Below, one piece after another: positions 8,358 to 17,214 of a DNA stretch of 64,000 nt; position 1 is the first letter of the stretch, and every line of letters begins with the position of its first letter. Origin of the DNA: Pseudomonas monteilii (GTDB lineage: Bacteria > Pseudomonadota > Gammaproteobacteria > Pseudomonadales > Pseudomonadaceae); contig CP013997.1 of the NCBI GenBank assembly GCA_001534745.1, forward strand, positions 558,001 through 622,000, in the 5' to 3' direction. The position numbers and the translations under genes were made by a program. A model generated the notes under the pieces. It was not told where the DNA came from and did not search any database. It was given only the letters and a program-made list of their open reading frames with translations.

Positions 8358-9608
8358 TCACGCCGCGCCGACGGCCCGTTTCGCCCACGCCGCAGCCGCC
8401 TGGCCAGCCTTCAGCCCGCTGGCGAAGCAGGCGGTCAGCAGGTAGCCACCGGTAGGCGCTTCCCAGTCCAGCATCTCGCCTGCGCAGAACACGCCGGGCA
8501 GCGCCTTGAGCATCAAGCCCTCATCCAATGCCTCGAATCGCACACCGCCAGCGCTGCTGATCGCTTCGTCGAGCGGACGGGTGCGCACCAGTTCGATGGG
8601 CAAGGCCTTGATCGCTTGCGCCAGGGTGACTGGGTCGGCGAAGGCCGCCGGGTCGGTCACTTCACGTAACAGGGCGGCCTTGACGCCGTCCAGCCCCACC
8701 TGGCCCTGCAAGTGCTTGGCCATCGAGCGCGAACCCCGGGGCTTGCTCAAGGCGCGCACCAGGTTATCCACTGGCCGGTCGGGCAACAGGTCGAGCCACA
8801 CTGTGGCGCGCCCGGCCTGATCGATGGCCTGGCGAATCGGCGCCGACAGGGCATACACCAGACTGCCTTCCAGGCCTTGGGCGGTGAGGATGCACTCGCC
8901 CTTGCGCGGTGTGCTGCCGGGCAAGGCCATGGCCACGTTCTTCAGCGGCGCGCCAGCGAACTTGTCCTTGAGCAGGTCGCTCCAGGCCTCGACCTCGAAC
9001 CCGCAGTTGCTCGGTCGCAGGTCGGTGACCTCTACACCCCGCGCTGCCAGCAGCGGCAGCCAGGCACCGTCCGAACCCAGACGCGCCCAGCTGCCGCCGC
9101 CCAGGGCCAGGACCACCGCCGCGGCCTCGATGACGCGCTCGCCCTGGGGGCCAGCCACGCGCACCCGGCCATCGGCCTGCCAGCCAAGCCAGCGGTGGCG
9201 GGTGTGAATGACCACGCCGTCGTCGCGCAGGCGCTTGAGCCAGGCGCGCAGCAGCGGGGCGGCCTTCATGTCGGTCGGAAACACGCGGCCCGAGGTGCCG
9301 ACGAAGGTGCTGACGTCCAGGCCATGGATCCACGTACGCAAGACCGTGGCGTCGAAGCCTTGCAGCAGGCGATCGACCTCGTCGCGGCGCTCGGCGTAGC
9401 GACCGACGAAGGCCGGGTAGGGCTCGGAATGGGTGATGTTCATGCCGCCCACGCCGGCCAGCAGGAACTTGCGGCCCACCGACGGCATGGCATCGAACAG
9501 CTCCACGGCCAGGCCGGCCTGGGCCAGCGCTTCGGCGGCCATCAGGCCGGCAGGGCCGCCGCCGATGACGGCGACCAGGGGGCGAGGGGAGGGGGCGGAA
9601 TCGGTCAT
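8358..9608 (-). CDS. FAD-dependent flavoprotein, TIGR03862 (HI0933/BaiN-like) family
   Basis: 416 residues. The N-terminal dinucleotide-binding motif VAVIGGGPAGLMAAEALA is a perfect Rossmann GxGxxG. GRKFLLAGVGGMNITHS is the signature of the HI0933/YhiN family, and the particular form is the one I know as TIGR03862. GAPLKNVAMALPGS and GEMLDWEAPTGGYLLTACF are the usual second and C-terminal blocks; the last completes the FAD site. Family members are uncharacterised NAD(P)/FAD oxidoreductases. The gene is monocistronic, with a long gap either side. Confidence 0.88.
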   Translation of the reverse strand: MTDSAPSPRPLVAVIGGGPAGLMAAEALAQAGLAVELFDAMPSVGRKFLLAGVGGMNITHSEPYPAFVGRYAERRDEVDRLLQGFDATVLRTWIHGLDVSTFVGTSGRVFPTDMKAAPLLRAWLKRLRDDGVVIHTRHRWLGWQADGRVRVAGPQGERVIEAAAVVLALGGGSWARLGSDGAWLPLLAARGVEVTDLRPSNCGFEVEAWSDLLKDKFAGAPLKNVAMALPGSTPRKGECILTAQGLEGSLVYALSAPIRQAIDQAGRATVWLDLLPDRPVDNLVRALSKPRGSRSMAKHLQGQVGLDGVKAALLREVTDPAAFADPVTLAQAIKALPIELVRTRPLDEAISSAGGVRFEALDEGLMLKALPGVFCAGEMLDWEAPTGGYLLTACFASGLKAGQAAAAWAKRAVGAA

Positions 9609-9753
9609 GGCAACCTGGGCTGTGGAAAAACCGGCATTCTACCGCACCTGCGTCGCCCCAGGCGCTGTACGAAAAATGATCAGTTCTCTGCAGGGCTTGT
9701 GGCGTAAGGGCTAGCGAGGGTTTCGCTCAGGTTATCCACAGGCGGTTCCACAC

Positions 9754-10668
9754 TCAGTGTGCACAACCCAGCACCTGGGCGGCCGTGTGGTGCAAGATGC
9801 CATGCCGCCTGGCCAGGGCCTCGCGGTCCTTGTCGTAACCGCCGCCGATCACGCCCGCCACCGGGATGTCCCGGCCCAGGCAATGGCGCAGCACCCGCGC
9901 ATCCCGCTCGGCCAGGCCCTGATCGGTCAGTTGCAGGTAGCCCAGCGCATCGTCCCGGTGCACATCGACCCCGGCGTCGTACAGCACCAGGTCGGGTTGA
10001 TACAGCGGCAGCAGGTAGTTGAGCGCATCGTCCACCACGTCCAGATAGGCCGCATCGCCCATGCCGCGTGGCAGCGGAATGTCCCAGTCGCTGTGGGCCT
10101 TGCGCGCCGGGAAGTTCTGCTCGCAGTGCAGCGACACGGTGATCGCGTCCGGGGTGTCTTCGAGCATGCGCGCGGTGCCGTCGCCCTGGTGCACGTCGCA
10201 ATCGAAGATCAGCACCCGCTGCACGCGACCGGCTGCCAGCAGGTAGCGGCTGATCACCGCCAGGTCGTTGAAGATGCAGAACCCTGCCGGATAGTCGTGA
10301 TGGGCATGATGGGTGCCGCCGGCCAGGTGGCAGGCCAGGCCATGCTCGAGGGCCAGCTCGGCGGTGAGCAGCGAGCCGCCGACGGCCCGCACGGTCCGGC
10401 GCGCCAGGGCCTCGCTCCAGGGCAGGCCGAGGCGGCGCTGGTCCTCGCGGGACAGGTCGCCGCTCAGGTAGCGCTCGATGTAGCCGCGGTCGTGGGCCAG
10501 GGCGAGGATGTCGTGGGAGCAGACCTCCGGGCGGATCAGCGCCGCGTCGGTGGTCAGCCCGGTGTCCACCAAGTGGTCGCGCAGCAGGCGGAACTTGTCC
10601 ATCGGAAAGCGATGCTCCGGTGGAAAGGTCGGGCTGTAGTCGTCGTGGTAGATCAGCGGCAAGGGCAT
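9754..10668 (-). CDS. Histone deacetylase-like amidohydrolase
   Basis: 304 residues from the ATG at 10668 (MPLPLIYHDDYSPTFPPEHR). Zinc-site and catalytic motifs are present: GGTHHAHHDYPAGFCIFND (tandem His), DCDVHQGDGT (metal-binding Asp and His) and GGGYDKD near the end. This is the class II-like bacterial HDAC/AcuC/acetylpolyamine amidohydrolase fold. Likely substrates are acetylated small amines or proteins; the sequence does not decide. The frame is open further upstream to 11616, but that part lies antisense to the GNAT gene and is not coding. Confidence 0.88.
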   Translation of the reverse strand: MPLPLIYHDDYSPTFPPEHRFPMDKFRLLRDHLVDTGLTTDAALIRPEVCSHDILALAHDRGYIERYLSGDLSREDQRRLGLPWSEALARRTVRAVGGSLLTAELALEHGLACHLAGGTHHAHHDYPAGFCIFNDLAVISRYLLAAGRVQRVLIFDCDVHQGDGTARMLEDTPDAITVSLHCEQNFPARKAHSDWDIPLPRGMGDAAYLDVVDDALNYLLPLYQPDLVLYDAGVDVHRDDALGYLQLTDQGLAERDARVLRHCLGRDIPVAGVIGGGYDKDREALARRHGILHHTAAQVLGCAH

Positions 10669-10809
10669 GGCAGGATCGCATCGGGGCGTGGATCGATCTT
10701 GCCAGTGGCGCTCGCCTGGGGCAACGGCGAGGCGCCGAAGGGTGCGCCGTGTTGCCTTTGCGACGGCTACGCTCCTAGCATGGCGTTCAGTCGAACGCGG
10801 AGTGCTTCC

Positions 10810-11379
10810 ATGAACCCTGTCCTGCGCCTGGAAAGTGCCCGGCTCCTGCTGCGCCAGTGGCGCGACGAGGACCTGGCCCCCTTCGCCGACCTGTGCGCCG
10901 ACCCCCAGGTGATGCGCTACTTTCCCGCGCCCCTGACGCGGCTCGAGGCCGCGGCGCTGATCGGGCGCATCCGGGGGCATTTCAGCGAACACGGCTTCGG
11001 CCTGTGGGCGCTGGAGCGGCTGGACACCGGCGCGTTCATCGGCCTGACCGGGCTGCTGCGGGTGAACTTCGAGGCGCCGTTCGCCCCGGCGGTCGAGATC
11101 GGCTGGCGCCTGGCCCGCCGCCACTGGGGGCAGGGCTACGCCAGCGAAGCGGCCTGGACCTGCCTGCGCTGCGCGTTCTCGCAGTTGCACCTGGACGAGG
11201 TGGTGTCGTTCACCAGTGTCTCCAACCTGCCGTCGCAGAAGGTCATGCAGGCCATCGGCATGGTCGAGGACGTCCAGGGCCGCTTCGAGCACCCGCGCCT
11301 GCCGGTCGGGCACCCGCTGCGTCCCCATGTGCTCTACCGCATGGACCGCGCGCGCTGGCAACGGACCTTGCACGGGTGA
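10810..11379 (+). CDS. GNAT family N-acetyltransferase (RimJ/RimL type)
   Basis: 189 residues starting MNPVLRLESARLLLRQW. GGAG lies 8 bases upstream of the ATG. Family features: the N-terminal LRLESARLLLRQWRDEDLAP block, RYFPAPLT (typical of GNATs of the RimJ type), and the acetyl-CoA loop RRHWGQGYASEA, with FTSVSNLPSQKVMQAIGM in the last helix. These match housekeeping acetyltransferases of unknown substrate. It is divergent from the HDAC-like gene (141 bases between starts); pairing of an acetyltransferase and a deacetylase is suggestive but may be chance. Confidence 0.87.
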   Translation: MNPVLRLESARLLLRQWRDEDLAPFADLCADPQVMRYFPAPLTRLEAAALIGRIRGHFSEHGFGLWALERLDTGAFIGLTGLLRVNFEAPFAPAVEIGWRLARRHWGQGYASEAAWTCLRCAFSQLHLDEVVSFTSVSNLPSQKVMQAIGMVEDVQGRFEHPRLPVGHPLRPHVLYRMDRARWQRTLHG

Positions 11380-11453
11380 GCGCGGCCTGACGGTCAAAAC
11401 TTGTATCATCTGCCGGCCTCTATAATGCCGTGATGCCTTGCCGGGAGATTTCA

Positions 11454-12323
11454 ATGAGCCATGTGCTGGACGACCTCGTCGACCTGTTGAGCCTAGAACC
11501 GATCGAAGAAAACCTGTTCCGCGGGCGCAGTCAGGACCTGGGCTTTCGCCAGCTGTACGGCGGCCAGGTGCTCGGCCAGTCGCTGTCGGCCGCCTGCCAG
11601 ACGGTCGAGGACGCACGCCACGTGCACTCGCTGCACGGCTACTTCCTGCGTCCGGGCGACGCCAGCCTGCCGGTGGTCTATTCGGTGGACCGGGTGCGCG
11701 ATGGCGGCAGCTTCAGTACACGCCGGGTGACCGCGATCCAGAAGGGCCAGCCGATCTTCACCTGCAGCGCCTCGTTCCAGTACGACGAACAGGGCTTCGA
11801 GCATCAGGCGCCGATGCCGGACGTGGTCGGGCCTGAAGGCCTGCCCAGCGAGGTGGAGCTGGCGCGCACCCATGCCGAACGTCTGCCGGAGCGTCTGCGC
11901 GACAAGATCCTCTGCGCCAAGCCGATCGAGATCCGTCCGGTCACCGAGCGTGACCCGTTCAATCCGCAGCCGGGCGATCCGGTCAAGTACACCTGGTTCC
12001 GCGCCGACGGCCAGTTGCCGGACGCGCCGGCCCTGCACAAGTACCTGCTGGCCTACGCCTCGGACTTCGGCCTGCTGACCACCTCGCTGCTGCCCCATGG
12101 CAAGTCGGTGTGGCAGCGCGACATGCAGATCGCCAGCCTGGACCATGCGCTGTGGTTCCATGGCAACCTGCGCGCCGACGAATGGCTGCTGTACGTCAAC
12201 GACAGCCCCTGGGCGGGCAATGCCCGTGGCTTCAACCGGGGCAGCATCTACAACCGCGCGGGTCAACTGGTCGCGTCCTCGTGCCAGGAAGGCCTGATTC
12301 GCCATCGCAAGGACTGGGCATGA
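11454..12323 (+). CDS. tesB: Acyl-CoA thioesterase II
   Basis: 289 residues from ATG 11454, with CGGGAGA 5 bases upstream. Double hot-dog fold signatures: FRGRSQDLGFRQLYGGQVLG at the N-terminus and SLDHALWFH plus ARGFNRGSIYN in the second half. By alignment to E. coli TesB from memory, the catalytic Asp (YASD) and Gln (SSCQEG) are present, while the catalytic Thr position reads Ser (QIASLDH), a common substitution. It hydrolyses medium- and long-chain acyl-CoAs in the cytoplasm. The stop overlaps the start of the HAD gene (ATGA), so the two are co-translated. Confidence 0.92.
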   Translation: MSHVLDDLVDLLSLEPIEENLFRGRSQDLGFRQLYGGQVLGQSLSAACQTVEDARHVHSLHGYFLRPGDASLPVVYSVDRVRDGGSFSTRRVTAIQKGQPIFTCSASFQYDEQGFEHQAPMPDVVGPEGLPSEVELARTHAERLPERLRDKILCAKPIEIRPVTERDPFNPQPGDPVKYTWFRADGQLPDAPALHKYLLAYASDFGLLTTSLLPHGKSVWQRDMQIASLDHALWFHGNLRADEWLLYVNDSPWAGNARGFNRGSIYNRAGQLVASSCQEGLIRHRKDWA

Positions 12324-12910
12324 CACTTTCCGAGATTCGCCACTGGGTGTTCGACATGGACGGCACGCTGACCGTGGCCGTGCACGACTTCGTCGGCATT
12401 CGCCGGGCGCTGGAGATCCCGCTCGACGAGGACATCCTCACCCACCTGGCCGGCCTGCCCAGCGAGGTCGCCGCGGCCAAGCACGCCTGGCTGCTGGAGC
12501 ACGAACGCGATCTGGCGCTGGGCTCACGGGCGGCGGACGGGGCGGTGGAACTGGTGCGCGAGCTGGCAGGGCGGGGGTGCCAGCTGGGCATCCTGACGCG
12601 CAATGCCCGCGAGCTGGCCCACGTCACCTTGCAGGCCATCGGCCTGGCCGACTGTTTCCCGGTCGAGCAGATCCTCGGGCGTGACGAGGCGGCGCCCAAG
12701 CCCAGCCCGGACGGGTTGTTGCAGATCGCCAAGGACTGGAACGTCGCACCGTCGCAGCTGGTGATGGTCGGCGACTACCGGTTCGACCTGGACTGCGGGC
12801 GGGCTGCCGGGGCGCACACGGTGCTGGTGAACGTGCCGGACAACCCCTGGCCGGAACTGGCCGACTGGCATGCGCACGACTGTCATGCCTTGCGGCGTCT
12901 GCTGGGCTGA
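12320..12910 (+). CDS. HAD family phosphatase
   Basis: 196 residues. Motif I FDMDGTLT (DxD nucleophile pair, ~11-13), motif II LTRNAREL, motif III lysine in AAPKPSPDGL and motif IV GDYRFDLDCG are all intact. The cap domain lies between motifs I and II (type C1, about 75 residues). Substrate is probably a small phosphorylated metabolite. The start codon overlaps the tesB stop by four bases. Confidence 0.9.
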   Translation: MTLSEIRHWVFDMDGTLTVAVHDFVGIRRALEIPLDEDILTHLAGLPSEVAAAKHAWLLEHERDLALGSRAADGAVELVRELAGRGCQLGILTRNARELAHVTLQAIGLADCFPVEQILGRDEAAPKPSPDGLLQIAKDWNVAPSQLVMVGDYRFDLDCGRAAGAHTVLVNVPDNPWPELADWHAHDCHALRRLLG

Positions 12911-13249
12911 CCGCCGCTGCGCGGACGCGATAGGCGACCCTCACAGGGCTGTCGAGTTGCCATCATTGCGGGTTGCGTCACGGGTCATGGCGCGGATGGA
13001 TACGTCATCCGCGACATCTGGCGCATCCAGGCATTGCCTGTCGTGATCGAACAGTTGCGGGACGTTTTCGAATAATTTCCGCACGCGGTGCCCGGCTTAC
13101 AGTGAGGCCGCACTTCACTGACGCGCCGCGATCCTGCATCGCCGACAATAACAACGCTTCGGTGATCCACATTCCCCCTCGTCCCACAGGAGACGCTTTC
13201 GCCTACGCCTGCCTTCCTTCCTTGTGTCAGCAAAAAGAGAACAAGATCA
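12911..13249. other. Intergenic region upstream of the permease gene
   Basis: 339 bases with no credible gene. It presumably carries the promoter and leader of the permease. An AT-rich box TCGAATAATTTCC near 13066-13078 could be a -10 region, but no matching -35 was found at 16-18 bases. AAAGAGAAC, 6-14 bases before the ATG at 13250, is a plausible ribosome site. Confidence 0.4.
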
Positions 13250-14656
13250 ATGAACACCGTGGGATCTGATGGTAGTGCCCTTGCACAAGGGTTCAAACCA
13301 CGTCATGTAACGATGCTGTCGATTGCCGGCATCATCGGTGCAGGGCTGTTCGTCGGTTCAGGACACGCCATCGCGGCGGCCGGTCCGGCAACCATAATCG
13401 CTTACCTGGTGGCCGGTACCCTGGTGGTGCTGGTCATGCGCATGCTCGGCGAAATGGCCGTCGCTCATCCGGATACCGGGTCGTTTTCCACCTACGCCGA
13501 CCAGGCCATCGGGCCTTGGGCCGGGTACACCATCGGCTGGTTGTACTGGTGGTTCTGGGTGCTGGTGATCCCCATTGAGGCACTGGCGGCCGGGCATGTG
13601 CTCAACCTCTGGTTCCCGGAGGTGGACAGCTGGCTGTTCGCCCTGGCCTCGATCGTGCTGCTGGCGGCGACCAACCTGTTCAGTGTGGCCAAGTACGGTG
13701 AGTTCGAGTTCTGGTTCGCGGTGCTCAAGGTCACGGCGATCATCGGCTTCATCAGCCTGGGCTTCGCCGCGCTGATGGGGTGGTTGCCGGAGCGTGAGGT
13801 CAGTGGCCTGGGATCGTTGATGGCCCAGCATGGCGGCTTCGCCCCGAACGGCGCGTCGGCGGTGGTCGGTGCGTTCATCACGGTGATGTTCAGCTTCATC
13901 GGCACCGAGGCGGTGACCATCGCCGCGGCCGAGTCCAGCGACCCTTCGCGCAACATCGCCAAGGCCACCCGCTCGGTGATCTGGCGGATCAGTACCTTCT
14001 ACCTGCTGTCGATCCTGGTGATCATCTCGATCGTGCCGTGGAACGACCCGCAGCTGGCGGTGGTGGGTTCCTACCAGCGCGCGCTGGAGCTGATGAACAT
14101 CCCCTATGCGTCGTTCATGGTCGACTTCGTGGTCCTGGTCGCCGTGGCCAGCTGCATGAACTCGTCGATCTACATCGCCTCGCGGATGATGTACTCGCTG
14201 GCCAAGCGCGGCGACGCGCCGGCCATGCTGAAGAAGACCTCCCGCGTCGGCGTGCCGCGTGCGGCGGTGTTCGGCAGCACGCTGATCGGCGTGGCCATCA
14301 CGGTGCTCAACTATTTCGCACCCAAGGGCGTGTTCGAGTTCCTGCTGGCCAGCTCCGGCGCCATCGCCTTGCTGGTGTATCTGGTGATCGCCATTTCCCA
14401 GCTGCGCATGCGTGCACGCCTGGAGCGCGAGAACGCCCAGCTGAAGTTCCGCATGTGGCTGTTCCCGTGGTTGACTTGGGCGGTGATCGTGTTCATCACC
14501 TGCGCGTTGGGGGTGATGATGTTCACCGAGGAGCATCGGGCGGAAATCAGTGCGACCTTGGGGCTGGCGATCGTGATCTCGTTCCTGGGCATCATCAGTT
14601 CGCGCGGGCATGCGCGGGCGGCGCAGGGGCGGGTGTTGGGGGAGGTGAGGTCCTGA
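13250..14656 (+). CDS. Amino acid permease, GABA permease (GabP)-like
   Basis: 468 residues with 12 predicted membrane helices of the APC superfamily. The first helix carries HVTMLSIAGIIGAGLFVGSG, the substrate-binding break typical of the family. YWWFWVLVIPIEALAAGHVL and FSFIGTEAVTIAAAESSDP follow the GabP/AAT branch (the second contains the E-AESSDP motif after helix 6). The closest known type is GABA permease, but proline-, lysine- or aromatic-specific relatives cannot be excluded. The gene is monocistronic and followed by REP repeats. Confidence 0.85.
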   Translation: MNTVGSDGSALAQGFKPRHVTMLSIAGIIGAGLFVGSGHAIAAAGPATIIAYLVAGTLVVLVMRMLGEMAVAHPDTGSFSTYADQAIGPWAGYTIGWLYWWFWVLVIPIEALAAGHVLNLWFPEVDSWLFALASIVLLAATNLFSVAKYGEFEFWFAVLKVTAIIGFISLGFAALMGWLPEREVSGLGSLMAQHGGFAPNGASAVVGAFITVMFSFIGTEAVTIAAAESSDPSRNIAKATRSVIWRISTFYLLSILVIISIVPWNDPQLAVVGSYQRALELMNIPYASFMVDFVVLVAVASCMNSSIYIASRMMYSLAKRGDAPAMLKKTSRVGVPRAAVFGSTLIGVAITVLNYFAPKGVFEFLLASSGAIALLVYLVIAISQLRMRARLERENAQLKFRMWLFPWLTWAVIVFITCALGVMMFTEEHRAEISATLGLAIVISFLGIISSRGHARAAQGRVLGEVRS

Positions 14657-14699
14657 GGTTCTGAGGTTCGGGGCTGGGCATCGGCTTATCGCCGGAAAG

Positions 14700-15085
14700 A
14701 CGGAGGGGCTGGTTTACGGCCCCTGCGGGCCCGATCGCGGCACAGGGGCCGCTCCTACAGGAGACCGCGATCGCCTGTTCAACCGCGGCGTGAATACGGG
14801 TGTAGATCGCGGTACCGGATCCACGGCCATCGCGGGCAAGCCTCACAAGGGGGCTGCGACCGCCTGTTCAACCGCGCTGTGACTACGGGTGTAGGAGCGG
14901 CCCCTGCCGGGGCGCCGGACCGGCCGCGATCGGGCCCGCAGGGGCCGTAGACCCGCCACGCTGACCTCTCCATGTGCCACATCCAACCAGCAGCGGAAAA
15001 GCCTCTGCAACACCCCCGTCTGCCTGCCGAGGACCTCGGTACCGGATCCACCGCCATCGCGGGCAAGCCCGCTCCCACCGGCCCT
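14700..15085. repeat. Cluster of REP-like palindromes
   Basis: At least four related units: CCGATCGCGGCACAGGGGCC at ~14730, its partner GGAGCGGCCCCTGCCGGGGC at ~14894, and two copies containing CCGCGGTGTGA/CCGCGCTGTGA. GTACCGGATCCA(C)(G/C)GCCATCGCGGGCAAGCC occurs at ~14812 and ~15041. These are intergenic palindromes after the permease gene, without coding potential. Confidence 0.75.
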
Positions 15086-15251
15086 CATTCCAGACAGCTA
15101 CTCGGTATCGGCCTAATGACTGGTCCCCATTCCAGACAGCTACTCGGTATCGGCCCAATGACTGGTCCCCATTCCAGACAGCGCCGGTCTCAGCCCAATG
15201 ACTGGGTCCTCATTCCAGGCAGCCACCCGGTATAGGCCCAATGACTGGCCC
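15086..15251. repeat. Four tandem copies of a 42-bp repeat
   Basis: Units start at 15086, 15128, 15170 and 15211 with CATTCCAG(A/G)CAG, and end ATGACTGG. Copies 1 and 2 are nearly identical (CATTCCAGACAGCTACTCGG then TATCGGCC); copies 3 and 4 have diverged. There are no spacers between units, so this is a true tandem repeat. It is embedded in the REP cluster between the permease and the MCP gene. Confidence 0.85.
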
Positions 15252-15377
15252 CCTGTGGGAGCGGGCTTGCCCGCGATGCAGGCGACGCGTAGCCCGGCAT
15301 TGCCACTGACAAGCCAGCGCCCATTGCTTCCTGTTTCAGGCACCGCGCGCTTCACACCTCATCAGTGCCTGCCGTCC

Positions 15378-17003
15378 TCATACCTGAAACCGCGCCACCA
15401 TGCCGTTGAGCTCCACCGCCAGCCGCGACAGTTCCTGGGCCGAAGCGCTGGTCTGGTTGGCGCCGGCCGAGGTCTGCATCGACAGGTCGCGGATGTTGAC
15501 TAGGTTGCGGTCCACCTCGCGCGCCACCTGGGCCTGTTCCTCCGAGGCACTGGCGATCACCAGGTTGCGCTGGTTGATCGAGGCGATGGCCTCGGCGATG
15601 GTCTGCAACGCCTGACCGGCGCCCTGGGCGATGTCCAGGGTGCCGGTAGCACGGCCCTGGCTGTTGTGCATGGCGCTGACCGCGCGGGTGGTGCCGGACT
15701 GGATGGCGGCGATCATCTGTTCGATCTCCTGGGTCGACTGCTGGGTGCGGTGGGCCAGGGCACGCACCTCGTCCGCCACCACCGCGAACCCGCGCCCGGC
15801 TTCACCAGCACGCGCCGCCTCGATGGCCGCGTTGAGCGCCAGCAGGTTGGTCTGCCCGGCGATGGCGCCGATCACGTCCAGCACGCGGCTGATCTCGTTG
15901 GCGCTGGCGGCCAGCTGTTCGATGTCCTGGGAGGTGCCGGTCACGTCCTCGACCAGCGACTGGATCGACGCCAGCGCCTGGTTGACCCGCTCGCGCCCTT
16001 CGCGGGTGGTCTGGTCGGCGTCCTTGGAGGCATCGGCGGTGCTGACCGCGTTGTTGGCCACTTCTTCCACCGCAGCGGTCATCTGGTTCACCGCCGTGGC
16101 GGCCTGGTCGATCTCGGCGCTCTGCTGGTGCAGGCCGCGGCTGGTGTCCTCGGTCACGCTGTGCAGCTCTTCGGAAGCCGAAGCCAACTGGTCGGAGGAC
16201 GCCGCGATCTGGCGGATGGTGTCGCGCAGGTTGGCCTGCATGCGTGACAGGGCGCCGAGCAGCAGCGCCGGCTCGTCACGGCCCTCCACGGTGATGTCCT
16301 GGGTCAGGTTGCCGGAGGCGACGCGCTCGGCCACCGCCACGGCCTCGGCCAGTGGCGTGACGATGCTGCGCGTGAGCAGCACCGCGATGGTCACCAGCGC
16401 AATGAGGATTACGCCCAGGGCCAGGGTGATCAGCATGAACGCCTCATCGGCGGCCTCGGCGCTACGGGTGGCGGCACGCTCCGAGCCGTCGGCGTTGTAC
16501 GTCATCAGCGCCGTGAGGGTCGTCATCATCGCTTCGGTGCTCTGGGCCAGCGGGCCGTTGACCAGCTGACGGGCGTTGTCCAGACGGTTGGCCAGCACGG
16601 CTTCACTGACATTGGCCTGTTGCGCCTGGTACTGCCCCTTGGCTGCCATGAAGGCCTCGAACAGGGCACGGTCTTCCGGATCCTGGATGGTGCTTTCGTA
16701 GAACGTCAGGTTCTTCTGCAAGCCCTGATTGATGTCGTTCACTTTGCGCAAGGTCGCTTCACGGGTGCTGGCCTGGTCCTCGAGGATGCTGCGCATGGTC
16801 AGTGCGCGGGCACGCCCCACGTCGCGGCTCACCTCGCTCAGGGCCAGCACGGCAGGCATCCAGACGGTCCGGGTCTCGGCGCTGGCGCTGTCCATCTTGC
16901 GGGTTTCGTACAGGGCGACCGACCCCAGCAGTGCGACCAGCACGCCGATCAGGGCGAACAGGACCGCCGCGCGTTTACCCACCTTGATGTGTCTGAATTG
17001 CAT
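15378..17003 (-). CDS. Methyl-accepting chemotaxis protein
   Basis: 541 residues from ATG 17003, preceded by GGAGAGGAA. Layout: TM1 ~11-33; periplasmic four-helix-bundle (4HB_MCP-type) ligand domain ~34-186; TM2 ([20 protein letters not shown]); HAMP with [17 protein letters not shown]; then a full cytoplasmic signalling domain with the hairpin tip around [20 protein letters not shown] and flanking methylation helices. Ligand unknown. It is divergent from a second chemotaxis-type protein at 17215 (212-base gap), so both may serve one sensory response. Confidence 0.93.
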   Translation of the reverse strand: MQFRHIKVGKRAAVLFALIGVLVALLGSVALYETRKMDSASAETRTVWMPAVLALSEVSRDVGRARALTMRSILEDQASTREATLRKVNDINQGLQKNLTFYESTIQDPEDRALFEAFMAAKGQYQAQQANVSEAVLANRLDNARQLVNGPLAQSTEAMMTTLTALMTYNADGSERAATRSAEAADEAFMLITLALGVILIALVTIAVLLTRSIVTPLAEAVAVAERVASGNLTQDITVEGRDEPALLLGALSRMQANLRDTIRQIAASSDQLASASEELHSVTEDTSRGLHQQSAEIDQAATAVNQMTAAVEEVANNAVSTADASKDADQTTREGRERVNQALASIQSLVEDVTGTSQDIEQLAASANEISRVLDVIGAIAGQTNLLALNAAIEAARAGEAGRGFAVVADEVRALAHRTQQSTQEIEQMIAAIQSGTTRAVSAMHNSQGRATGTLDIAQGAGQALQTIAEAIASINQRNLVIASASEEQAQVAREVDRNLVNIRDLSMQTSAGANQTSASAQELSRLAVELNGMVARFQV

Positions 17004-17214
17004 GAAGCGTTCCTCTCCAAGTGCCGGACAGCACAAGCCTTTGTTGTCGTGTGGGTTCGATGATGGCAAATCGGCATCGTTCCGTGGCCCACGGGCGCTT
17101 GTCGGCATTTAGGTATTTTTTTGCGCACCCCGAGCCGTTTGCATTCAAGCGTGGTCCATACAGGTCGATAGATAGTGGCACAGGGCCATGGATTCGGCTG
17201 TCTTGGTCCTTTGA

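Noticed and set aside
10669..11616. Upstream extension of the HDAC-like gene to 620 codons
   Set aside because: The extension is antisense to the GNAT gene at 10810-11379 and has no domain likeness; the ATG at 10668 fits the family N-terminus.
13358..14611. 417-codon minus-strand frame
   Set aside because: Antisense to the permease gene and of low-complexity composition (His, Arg, Asp); the plus strand encodes a clear 12-helix permease.
15086..15251. CRISPR array
   Set aside because: The units are directly adjacent with no unique spacers, and no cas genes are present; it is a plain tandem repeat.
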